From Acidobacteriota bacterium (GTDB lineage: Bacteria > Acidobacteriota > Terriglobia > Acidiferrales > UBA7541), in the NCBI GenBank assembly GCA_003223325.1, contig QHYS01000057.1, positions 1 to 64,000 on the forward strand: a DNA stretch of 64,000 nt. Direction: 5' to 3'. A model generated the notes under the pieces. The model was not told the DNA's origin and searched no databases. It saw nothing but the letters and a program-made list of their open reading frames with translations. The translations under genes and the position numbers were made by a program. Below are positions 29,444 through 38,348 of this stretch, piece by piece. Each line of letters opens with the position of its first letter. Within the stretch, counting starts at the first letter, position 1.

Positions 29444-30910
29444 CTAACGCCACACCTGTTCGCCGCCGCCGATGATGTGCAATTTCATGAAATTCGTGGT
29501 TCCGCCCACGCCCAGCGGAGTGCCCGCCACCATGCCTACCAAATCGCCCTGCCGCACCAGGCCCTCCTCGAGCAGGCGGCGCTCCGCCATTTTCGCCATA
29601 CCGTCGATATCCCGTAGCATCGCCGCCTTTCGCGGCAGCACGCCCCAGAGCAGCGTGACTTGCCGGCGCGTCTCTTGACTGCGCGAAAAAGCGATGATCG
29701 GCGGACGAGGCCGGTGCTTCGAAATCAGCCGCGCGGACGAACCACTTTCCGTGAAAACCGCGATCACTTTCATCGAAAGTTCTTCCGAAGCGTGGCAAAT
29801 CAGTTCCGCGGTAGTTTCGGCAAGGCTCAAAAGCGCCCGCCGGTGCGGGCGGATATGTTCCGTGATGCTCGATTCCGCTTCCAGCACGATGCGGTCCATC
29901 ATCTTTACCGATTCCACCGGGTAGCATCCTGTGGCCGTTTCGGCGCTGAGCATCACGGCGTCACTGCCGTCAAAAATCGCGTTGGCCACGTCGGATGCTT
30001 CGGCGCGCGTCGGGCGCGGATTGTGGGTCATCGATTCCAACATCTGCGTCGCGGTGATCACGGGCACCCGCGCCTCGCGCGCATGGCTGATCACCATTTT
30101 CTGGATCACGGGAACGCGTTCCGGGCTCATCTCCACACCTAGGTCGCCGCGCGCCACCATGACTCCTTCCGACACTTCCAGAATTTCGTCGAGGTTGTCG
30201 ATGGCCTCGGGCTTCTCGAGCTTGGCAATCACCGGAACTCTCTTGCCGGCCTTGTCCATGGCCGCCTTGGCCGCCAGCACCTCCTCCGCGGTGCGCACGA
30301 AGCTCACGCCGATGTAGTTCACGCCGCATTCCAGGGCGAAGCGCAGGTCAGTCAGATCCTTTTCCGTCAAGGCCGGAATGCGCAGCTTCACCGCCGGAAG
30401 ATTGACGCCCTGGTGCTCGCGCAGTTCGCCGCCATTCACCACGCGGCACACAATGCGCTGCCGCGCGGTGGATAGCACGCGCAGTTCGATCAGCCCGTCT
30501 GCCAGCAGGATTCGATCGCCCTTGTGCACTTCCGTAGGCAGGCGCTTGTAGCTAATCGAAACGCTTTCGTTATTCCCCGGTGCATCCACCGTCGTGATTG
30601 TGAACCGGCTGTCTGCGCGCAGGTTCACACTGTGCCCGCCTTCTAGCTCGCCCGTGCGGATTTTCGGTCCTTGCAAGTCGGCGAGTATGCCGATCGGCTT
30701 CTGCTGGCGCCCCGAAGCCGCTCGTATGAGCGTGACTGTGCGCGCGTGCTCCTCCTGAGTGCCGTGAGAAAAGTTCAATCGCGCCACGTCCATCCCCGCT
30801 CGCATTAAATGATCGACTACCGCGGGCGTATGGCTCGCCGGACCGAGCGTGCAGACGATCTTGGCCCGGCGAACTTGGCTGGCCTTCCCGTTACTTCGTG
30901 ACGAATTCAT
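29444..30910 (-). CDS. pyk: pyruvate kinase
   Basis: RRAKIVCTLGPASHTPAVVDHLMRAGMDVARLNFSHG, VMVARGDLGVEMSPERVPVIQK, MLESMTHNPRPTRAEASDVANAIFDGSDAVMLSAETA. Confidence 0.97.
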   Translation of the reverse strand: MNSSRSNGKASQVRRAKIVCTLGPASHTPAVVDHLMRAGMDVARLNFSHGTQEEHARTVTLIRAASGRQQKPIGILADLQGPKIRTGELEGGHSVNLRADSRFTITTVDAPGNNESVSISYKRLPTEVHKGDRILLADGLIELRVLSTARQRIVCRVVNGGELREHQGVNLPAVKLRIPALTEKDLTDLRFALECGVNYIGVSFVRTAEEVLAAKAAMDKAGKRVPVIAKLEKPEAIDNLDEILEVSEGVMVARGDLGVEMSPERVPVIQKMVISHAREARVPVITATQMLESMTHNPRPTRAEASDVANAIFDGSDAVMLSAETATGCYPVESVKMMDRIVLEAESSITEHIRPHRRALLSLAETTAELICHASEELSMKVIAVFTESGSSARLISKHRPRPPIIAFSRSQETRRQVTLLWGVLPRKAAMLRDIDGMAKMAERRLLEEGLVRQGDLVGMVAGTPLGVGGTTNFMKLHIIGGGEQVWR

Positions 30911-32333
30911 GAACCGCCTTGTACAGGAAGTCGACGCCCGTTCGGAAGCTGGTGATGGGAATGCGTTCATCGTCTCCGTGCATGCGCAGGATATCCGCCT
31001 CGGTCAGCGGAAAGGGAACTAATCCATACGACTGCACATTGTGCAGGCGCAGATAAGCGGAGTCGGTGTACCACGTAGATAAATAGGGAACCACCACAGC
31101 CCCGGGGAATTGCCGCTGCGCGAGGCGCTCGATGGTCTGGTAGAGCTCCGATGTAGTGGATGAGGAAGGGGCATTTGGTCCGGCATCCGGCTGCACCGTG
31201 AACTTGACCTGCGGATCGTTCACGGCTTTTTGCATTTGCTCGAGCACATCCTGGATCGAATTTCCCGGCAACAGACGGATGTTCAGGTTGGCCGAAGCTT
31301 GCGAAGGAACCACGTTTGCGCGAACGCCGGCGGTCAACTCGGTGGGCGTGATGGTATCGCGTAGCATCGAGTTCCATATCGGACTCATCGCCGCTAGACG
31401 CAAGGCTGCCAGATCGGCCCGGTCTGAAGTGTCCAATGCGCGCATCCATTTGGCGATATCTTCGTCTTCGACGGGAGTAAGTTGCTCGAAATAACGCCGC
31501 GTCACGGTCAGCAGATGCAGCGGCGTTTCGAGCGTCCCCACTTTCTGCACCGCTGCCGCTAAATGCACCACCGGATTGTCCCGTTGTGGGATGGATGCGT
31601 GTCCCGAGGTCCCCGTCGCCGTTACCGTCACGTTGTAAGCCACTTTCTCGCTGGTTTGGATGGCCACATATTGCACTTTGCCGTTTTGCAATACCACGTT
31701 TCCGCCTTCATTGAGGGCATAACCGCAGGCGATCTTGTCCCAATATCGGTCAACCACCGCCCTTATGCCGGCATCGCCGCCTTGCTCCTCGTCGTCATCC
31801 GCCAAGAAAATGACGTCCCGGCTCAGGCGCGTCCCCGAGCGTTTGAGTCCGATAAACCCGGCAAGGTTTGCCGCCACCATGCCTTTGTCATCGATCGCCC
31901 CGCGCCCGTAGATATAGTTGTCCTTCTGTGTAGCAGCGAAGGGGTCCACGCTCCACTTGGCTCGGTCCACACCCACAACGTCCAGATGGGCGAGCAGCAA
32001 AAGCGCCCTGGAGGAATCCGGTAAAGGTCCGGCTTGCAGCCGCGCGACCACGATCCCCCTTCCCGGTGTCATCTCCAGAATCGCCGCCGGGATATTCTCT
32101 TTCTGCAGCACGTTCTGGATGTATTTCGCAGCTTCCAACTCGTTGCCCGGAGGGTTCGTGGTATTGATTCGAATCAGGTCGGTCAGCCAGGTTTGCGCTT
32201 CAGCCGTCAACTGCAACAGGTCCAGCGTCCCACCCTGCGTAGGCGCTTGCGATTTCAATGTCGCCGGCCGCAGCGCCAGCATGAAGATAATTCCGGCAAG
32301 TAGGCTGAAAGCAGAAAAGATTCGCCTAGCCAT
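30891..32333 (-). CDS. M20 family metallopeptidase with signal peptide
   Basis: IRINTTNPPGNE, LLLAHLDVVGVD, YGRGAIDDKGMVA, LADDDEEQGGDAGI, VVPYLSTWYTDSAYLR. Confidence 0.94.
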   Translation of the reverse strand: MARRIFSAFSLLAGIIFMLALRPATLKSQAPTQGGTLDLLQLTAEAQTWLTDLIRINTTNPPGNELEAAKYIQNVLQKENIPAAILEMTPGRGIVVARLQAGPLPDSSRALLLLAHLDVVGVDRAKWSVDPFAATQKDNYIYGRGAIDDKGMVAANLAGFIGLKRSGTRLSRDVIFLADDDEEQGGDAGIRAVVDRYWDKIACGYALNEGGNVVLQNGKVQYVAIQTSEKVAYNVTVTATGTSGHASIPQRDNPVVHLAAAVQKVGTLETPLHLLTVTRRYFEQLTPVEDEDIAKWMRALDTSDRADLAALRLAAMSPIWNSMLRDTITPTELTAGVRANVVPSQASANLNIRLLPGNSIQDVLEQMQKAVNDPQVKFTVQPDAGPNAPSSSTTSELYQTIERLAQRQFPGAVVVPYLSTWYTDSAYLRLHNVQSYGLVPFPLTEADILRMHGDDERIPITSFRTGVDFLYKAVHEFVTK

Positions 32334-32543
32334 TCCTTCTCCTTCTCCTTTTCCTAAACGGCTCTGCCCTTCGCACTTTTGCGCGAAGCTTTCGATACTA
32401 ACATGGCTGGCTTACCGGCGAGCCGCGCGTTCGATCCGCAATGCCATTAAGACATCACTGAAATTTGCTTTTGAGATTTGTACATCCTACGGTTTCGTGG
32501 CACCATCAAAGCTACTGAGTGGCTGCGACATACAGCGCCTGCT

Positions 32544-33638
32544 ATGATAAGGTTCATAGTCGCATACGCCTTGATTGCAGTTTTGGCCCTTGGGCCGCCG
32601 TTTGCCATCGCTCACGGTCAGGGACCACAACGCCCTCCGGCGCAGTCACCCCAACAGCAGGCTCCGCCATCCCAACCTGCGCCGCCCCCACAAGGACCCC
32701 CGCAAGGACAAGAGCAACAGCAGTCAGGCCAGCCCGGATTCGCCATCTCTATGACCGTCCCGGTAGTCAATGTCGATGTCGTCGTTACCGATAACGACGG
32801 CAATTACCTGAATGGCCTGAAGAAAGAGAACTTTCGCGTCAGCGAAGACGGCGTGTCCCAGATGATCACCAATTTTGGTACCACCGACGCTCCTATCACG
32901 GTGGTCCTGCTGCTCGAGTTCAGCCAACTCGGCTACGGCTGGTTTTTGTATAACGCCGTGAACTGGGCCGATGTATTTCTGCACCAGCTCAAGCCTAACG
33001 ACTGGGTTGCGCTTGAATCCTTCAATATGCGCTCGAACGTGGAGGTGGACTTTACGCACAATCCTCGTGAAGTCGAGCAAGGCCTCGTCTCGCTCTACTT
33101 CCCCCCCTTCCATGAGTCCAATCTTTTCGATGCCCTCGCGGACGTGACCGACCGACTCCAGGACGTCAAGGGTAAGAAGGCCGTCCTGGTCCTGGCCTCC
33201 GGCATCGACACCTTCAGTCGGCTTACCTTGGACAAGACCATTGCCAAATTGAAGCAAACCGATGTAACCGTCTATTGCGTGGGCGTCGCCGAGCAACTGT
33301 TTGTTCGGACCATCTCGAACGGCGGGCTCACCTATCTCCAGGCTCAGAATCAGCTGAAGAGCTTTGCTGAAATGACCGGCGGTCGCGTCTGGTTCCCGAG
33401 ATTCGATGGCGAGATTCCCGGCATCATGGCCGACGTCGCCGGCAGCCTCAGAAACGAATATAGCCTTGGCTACATTCCCATCAACCAGAAGAACGACGGC
33501 AAATATCGCAAGATCAAAGTGGAACTCGTCGCCCCTGACGGCGGGCCACTGACCGTTTTGGATCAGAAAGGCAAGAAACGCAAATTCCAGGTATACGCAC
33601 GGCAGGGCTACACCGCCCCCACCAGCACCGTCAACTAG
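32544..33638 (+). CDS. VWFA-related domain secreted protein (acidobacterial type)
   Basis: Signal peptide, Pro/Gln-rich linker, VNVDVVVTDNDGNYLNGLKKENFRVSEDG; VWA-like KKAVLVLASGIDTFSRLTLDKTIAKLKQTDVTVYCVGV; YSLGYIP. Confidence 0.9.
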   Translation: MIRFIVAYALIAVLALGPPFAIAHGQGPQRPPAQSPQQQAPPSQPAPPPQGPPQGQEQQQSGQPGFAISMTVPVVNVDVVVTDNDGNYLNGLKKENFRVSEDGVSQMITNFGTTDAPITVVLLLEFSQLGYGWFLYNAVNWADVFLHQLKPNDWVALESFNMRSNVEVDFTHNPREVEQGLVSLYFPPFHESNLFDALADVTDRLQDVKGKKAVLVLASGIDTFSRLTLDKTIAKLKQTDVTVYCVGVAEQLFVRTISNGGLTYLQAQNQLKSFAEMTGGRVWFPRFDGEIPGIMADVAGSLRNEYSLGYIPINQKNDGKYRKIKVELVAPDGGPLTVLDQKGKKRKFQVYARQGYTAPTSTVN

Positions 33639-33810
33639 ATTCAGGACTGCAGTTTCGGCTCAAACCATTCTTTTGGTTTAGTGTACGCGAGAGCGAAATG
33701 GAGAAGCAGGTCGCGCTTTCCCGGTCCGGTTCCGCGCCACTATAAAACGACCTCGTAAAGACAAAAAGCAAGAGCGCCTACTAACCACCTCCGACTCAAT
33801 ATCCCCGCTC

Positions 33811-34818
33811 TCAATATCCCCGCTCCAAATCCACCCGATTCCGCAGCGGCTCGCCCCGGAACCAGCGCTCCAGATTGTCAATGAGCAGCTCTGCTTCTCT
33901 CTGCCAGATTCGCTCGCTTATCCCGCTCGTGTGCGGCGTGATGAAAGCATTTTCAAGCGACCATAAGGGATTTTCTGGCGGCAGCGGCTCCGGCGACGCC
34001 ACGTCCAGCGCCGCTCCGCCGATGGCGCGCCTTTCGAGCGCGGTGACGAGTGCCGCCTGGTCCACGAGCGAGCCTCGCGCCACATTTACCAAAACTGCGC
34101 TCCGCTTCATCGCGGCAAGCTGTTCATCGCCGATCAAATGATGTGTTTCAGGCGTTTCCGGAGCCGCCAAAATCACGTAGTCGGCAGACCGCAGCGCGGC
34201 CTTAAGCTCCGTAGCCGGAAAAGTGCGTTCCGTCAGTGACGCATCCGCCTTGCCCGAACGCGTCACCGCCCAGATATGCATCCCGAAGCCGCGCAGCCGC
34301 TCGGCCACGGCTCGCCCCACTCCGCCGAAACCCACGAGCAGGGCCACGGCGCCGCTCAGTTCCCGCGGACGCGCAGGCCCATCCCAAATCTCCTGCTGCG
34401 CCCATTTTCTCTGCGCTTGGAAGCGCATGGCCCCGGGGAAATCGCGCGCCATGGCCACGATCATTCCGGCGATGTGTTCAGCCATGGCCGGCGCGTGTAC
34501 GCCGCTGGCATTGGTGAGGATAATCCCCGAACTGCGAAATTCCGGATACATCAGTTGGCCCACGCCGGCGGAGGTCGTATGTACCCACTTCAGCCGCCGG
34601 GCCTCGCTCAACTGCTCCGGCCGCAGCAGCAAGCCCACGAAAATATCGGTATCCGGAAGCTCTGCCGTGATCCGGTCGTAATGCGGCAAGTCCAGCACGC
34701 GCATCTCCGGCCATCTCTGGCGCACCGCAGCCGCCATTTCCGGCGGCGAACGCCACAGCGTGAATCGGTGATAAGAAGAGATGACCAGCTTGGTCTCAGC
34801 CGGCTTCTGCGCATTCAT
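33811..34818 (-). CDS. D-2-hydroxyacid dehydrogenase
   Basis: VALLVGFGGVGRAVAERLRGFGMHIWAVTRS, VLVNVARGSLVDQAAL, ALDVASPEPLPPENPLW. Confidence 0.94.
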   Translation of the reverse strand: MNAQKPAETKLVISSYHRFTLWRSPPEMAAAVRQRWPEMRVLDLPHYDRITAELPDTDIFVGLLLRPEQLSEARRLKWVHTTSAGVGQLMYPEFRSSGIILTNASGVHAPAMAEHIAGMIVAMARDFPGAMRFQAQRKWAQQEIWDGPARPRELSGAVALLVGFGGVGRAVAERLRGFGMHIWAVTRSGKADASLTERTFPATELKAALRSADYVILAAPETPETHHLIGDEQLAAMKRSAVLVNVARGSLVDQAALVTALERRAIGGAALDVASPEPLPPENPLWSLENAFITPHTSGISERIWQREAELLIDNLERWFRGEPLRNRVDLERGY

Positions 34819-35060
34819 TCACGTTTGTCGTGCATTCGCTCCAACATCGTCATTCTGATGCTAGCGTCACCGACATCTGCTTTCCGGAAATCGCGCCTTT
34901 CGATTTCCAGTCGGGACGCAAAGCGAAGAATCCCTCTTCGCCTTTGCCTGCCATACCGAGAGCAGCCTGTGTGTTTAAGGCGAGCTCCATTCATAAACTG
35001 CATCCCGAGGGCTGCCCTTGCCCGAGGGATCTGCTTTTGGTTTTTCTCATCCCGCGTCCT

Positions 35061-36623
35061 CTACTTCGACGCCGAGCGCAAATCGCTCCCCGTCATCTCT
35101 TTGGGCCGCGGAATCCCCAAAACTCCCAGCATGGTCGGCGCGATGTCCCGCAGCGCGCCGCCGGGTTTAAGCCGTGCGGATCGATCCTCGTGCACCAGAA
35201 TGAACGGCACCGGATTCGTCGTGTGATACGTGTGCGCACCGCCGGTCACTGGATCGATCATGGTTTCGGCATTGCCATGGTCCGCCGTGATGATCCAGGC
35301 CCCGCCGCGCGGCCGCAGCGCCTGATAAATCCGCCCGAGACACGCGTCCACCGCCTCCACGGCGCGTATCGCCGCCTCCAGCTTGCCCGAATGGCCAACC
35401 ATATCGGCGTTGGCAAAATTCATGATCACCGCGTCGAACGCCCCCTTCTCGATGGCCTGAACGACGTTATCCGTGATGCCCTCGGCAGACATTTCCGGCT
35501 TCAGATCGTAGGTCGCCACTTTCGGCGAAGGCACCAGGATGCGTTCTTCGCCGCCAAAGGGCTTCTCCACGCCGCCATTAAAAAAATAAGTCACATGCGC
35601 GTACTTCTCGGTCTCCGCCACACGCAGATTGCGAAAGTTCATCTCCGCAAACACCTGCGCCAGGATGTACTCGAGTTTCTCCGGCCCAAAAAGATATTGG
35701 AGCCAGGAGAATGTCTTGTCATATTGCGTCATGGCCACGAAGAAAAGGTTCTTTGGCCGCGCCGCATCGGCGAATTTATCGAAGCCCGGCTCCGCGATCG
35801 CCCGCGTTATCTGACGCGCACGGTCGGCGCGGAAATTGGAAAAGATTACGGCATCATCGTCGCGAATCGGCGCGACCGGCGCGGCCGTGGCCCCGCTGTC
35901 GGTCGTGATCACGACCGGCTCGACGAATTCGTCCGTGATACCCTGTTCGTAGCTCTGGCGCACCGCCTCGATGGGATCCGCCGAGCGACGCTCGGCTTCC
36001 CCATGCACGACCGCGCGATAGGCGCGCTCGATACGCTCCCAGCGGTTATCGCGATCCATCGCGTAGTATCGGCCCACGACCGACGGGATCCCCCCCACGC
36101 CCAGCTCGCGCATTTTTTGTTGCAGTTTCCGCAGGTAATCGATGCCACTATGTGGCGGCGTGTCGCGCCCGTCCAGGAAGCAATGTACAAAGACGCGCTC
36201 GACCTTGTTCTGCTGCGCCATCCGCAGCAGCGCGAAAAGATGATCGATGTGCGAGTGCACGCCGCCATCGCTCACCAGCCCCAAAAGATGCAGTTGCCGC
36301 TCGCGCCCGCGCTTCATCGCGCCGAGCAAAAGTTCATTGCGAAAAAGCGCGCCGCTGCTGAACGCCTGATCGATCCTCGTGATGTCCATCAACACGATGC
36401 GCCCGGCCCCGATATTCAGGTGCCCTACTTCGCTGTTGCCCATCTGCCCTTCCGGCAGCCCGACCGATGGGCCCGAAGTGTGAATCAGGGTGTTCGGAAA
36501 CTGCGCCAGCAGCTTGTCGTAATTCGGCTTGCGCGCCAGGGCGATGGCGTTGCCCTTGCTCTCGGCTCGATAGCCCCATCCATCGAGCACCGTCAGTATG
36601 ATCGGTTTGGGTCGTTTGCCCAT
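35061..36623 (-). CDS. gpmI: 2,3-bisphosphoglycerate-independent phosphoglycerate mutase
   Basis: [62 protein letters not shown]. Confidence 0.97.
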   Translation of the reverse strand: MGKRPKPIILTVLDGWGYRAESKGNAIALARKPNYDKLLAQFPNTLIHTSGPSVGLPEGQMGNSEVGHLNIGAGRIVLMDITRIDQAFSSGALFRNELLLGAMKRGRERQLHLLGLVSDGGVHSHIDHLFALLRMAQQNKVERVFVHCFLDGRDTPPHSGIDYLRKLQQKMRELGVGGIPSVVGRYYAMDRDNRWERIERAYRAVVHGEAERRSADPIEAVRQSYEQGITDEFVEPVVITTDSGATAAPVAPIRDDDAVIFSNFRADRARQITRAIAEPGFDKFADAARPKNLFFVAMTQYDKTFSWLQYLFGPEKLEYILAQVFAEMNFRNLRVAETEKYAHVTYFFNGGVEKPFGGEERILVPSPKVATYDLKPEMSAEGITDNVVQAIEKGAFDAVIMNFANADMVGHSGKLEAAIRAVEAVDACLGRIYQALRPRGGAWIITADHGNAETMIDPVTGGAHTYHTTNPVPFILVHEDRSARLKPGGALRDIAPTMLGVLGIPRPKEMTGSDLRSASK

Positions 36624-37032
36624 AAGCCGTCAACAATACACGCTATCGCCACGAAATGGACCTTTGGCTCTGTTGCCTCTTGAATGTTCAGCCGTCTCGT
36701 CATTCTGAGAGGCTGTGACTTTTTGATTTTTCGCAAAAACCGTCGCTGAAAACATTGAGGTTAGGTGCGAAAAATTCGCGAATTGTGAATAAACTTGCAG
36801 CCTCCCAGCGGAGTGTCCCGATCTGTTTCCTCAGGGACTGGCGTATTTGCGATTTCCGCTCGGGACACGCAGTCGAAGAATCCCTCCTGATTTCATCGAG
36901 CGACCAGCCGCAACCAAGCATCTTGCCATCGGCAGAGGGCAATAAGGGCAATACCGGTATATTGTATCCGGGGTCGGAGAAGCATATGATGCCCGAAAAA
37001 TAAGCCGGAAATCGAGTGGAAAGGACTACTCC

Positions 37033-37449
37033 ATGAAACTTGCCTTTGGTTTGGCGTTGTGCGCGTGCTTAACGGGCGCCGTGCTGTGGGCTCAGAGCGA
37101 CGACTTCGCCGAATATCAGGGCTGGATGAAATCCAATGCCGCTACTGTGGCCGATATCAGTAAGAATCTCACAGCCAAAGACGGCGCCGCGGCCCACACC
37201 GGCGTTCGAAAGCTCCAGGAGAACCTGGCCATGGTCATGGCCTATTGGCAGTCCCGAAACGTAACCGACGGCGTCAGATTCGCTCTTGACGCTACCTACG
37301 GGGTCGCCCAGGTCGACGTGCTGATCTCTCAGAGTAAGTTCGACGATGCCGCCGCGGCGCTGAAGACGGCTCAAGGCAGTTGCGCCAACTGCCACATGGC
37401 CCACCGCGACAAAGCCCCCGACGGATCCTTCAAGATCAAAATAAAGTGA
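37033..37449 (+). CDS. cytochrome c'-like four-helix protein
   Basis: Signal peptide; C-terminal CANCH heme-binding motif (GSCANCHMAHRDKAPDGSFK). Confidence 0.85.
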   Translation: MKLAFGLALCACLTGAVLWAQSDDFAEYQGWMKSNAATVADISKNLTAKDGAAAHTGVRKLQENLAMVMAYWQSRNVTDGVRFALDATYGVAQVDVLISQSKFDDAAAALKTAQGSCANCHMAHRDKAPDGSFKIKIK

Positions 37450-37505
37450 ACATCCGATCAGGATGTTCATCCCGAGCGAACATCGTGCGTGAAGGATCTC
37501 TCTTG
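37448..37505 (+). repeat. dispersed intergenic repeat, hairpin + CCCGAGCG class (copy 2)
   Basis: GAACATC-CGATCAG-GATGTTC then atcccgagcgaacatcgtgcgtgaaggatctctc. Confidence 0.75.
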
Positions 37506-37524
37506 GTATCGTATCCTTCCGTCG

Positions 37525-37701
37525 GTGGAACACCGATTCATGTGCCCGTACTGTGGTGAAGAAATCTCCATGATCCTGGATCTCTCCGTTCCGCGCCAGG
37601 TTTACATCGAAGATTGCGAGGTCTGCTGCAATCCCATCGAGATCAGCTATACCGCTGAAGACGACGAGCTCATCGGCTTCACCGCCAAGCGCCTCGAATA
37701 G
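37525..37701 (+). CDS. CPXCG motif-containing cysteine-rich protein
   Basis: VEHRFMCPYCGEEISMILDLS...YIEDCEVCCNPIEISY; GTG start chosen because the longer ORF begins inside a repeat. Confidence 0.85.
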   Translation: MEHRFMCPYCGEEISMILDLSVPRQVYIEDCEVCCNPIEISYTAEDDELIGFTAKRLE

Positions 37702-37860
37702 CAGCGCCCCGGCGCTATGATTTGATCGCGCTCTTCCGCCTGTCTCCCCGAAAGCAACCTCAAAACTGAGTGTCGGCGGCGACGATAGGCGAGCCTTTCC
37801 CAGTCGGAGCGTCATACTCTTTGGATAGGTTTTCGACCCGAATCATGGGGCCCCTTTGGG

Positions 37861-37899
37861 GCGCGCAAAAGTCTACCTGCAGGATGAGCTTTTGCGCGC
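37861..37899. repeat. perfect 11-bp inverted repeat (hairpin)
   Basis: GCGCGCAAAAG-17 nt-CTTTTGCGCGC in noncoding DNA. Confidence 0.85.
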
Positions 37900-38010
37900 G
37901 AGCTCTTGCACCTTAACAATGTCACGAGGTTCTCAACCCCTAAACAAGGCTGTCAACGCCGCGCCGGACCCAACCTGCAGTGCGTTTTATTTCCGCGTCT
38001 GCGGTAAAAT

Positions 38011-38075
38011 GGCCATGCGACCAGGATGGCCGTCCCGAGCGAACATGGTGAAGGAGCGGGGGACCTCTCCTAGGC
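38011..38075 (+). repeat. dispersed intergenic repeat, hairpin + CCCGAGCG class (copy 3)
   Basis: GGCCATG-CGACCAG-GATGGCC then gtcccgagcgaacatggtgaaggagcgggggacctctcc. Confidence 0.75.
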
Positions 38076-38348
38076 CCAGCAACCGCTTTACTCCTGCGGT
38101 AAAATAAAACATGCTTGAATTCTGCCCCGAGACGCACCTAAGGTCCCCGCGCGCGTTAGTCCACCATCAGCGCGTGTTATCGGTTTTTGCCCGTGGCACA
38201 GCCACCTTCAGCGATCCGCCTGCGTTTCCGCGGGGCATAGCCATTGCGGGGCACGGCACAACGGTGCCCAATAGAGCCAACTCCTCTAGAATGATATCCT
38301 TGCATGGAAATGGGGGGTACCCCGCTGTTAAAGCAATCCGTCAACTTT

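Noticed and set aside
34830-36683. 617-aa plus-strand ORF
   Set aside because: Antisense shadow of gpmI, with Arg/His/Leu-rich composition and no recognisable domain.
37489-37524. Upstream ATG extension of the CPXCG protein (MKDLSWYRILPS...)
   Set aside because: The extension begins within the dispersed repeat; GTG at 37525 fits the family N-terminus better.
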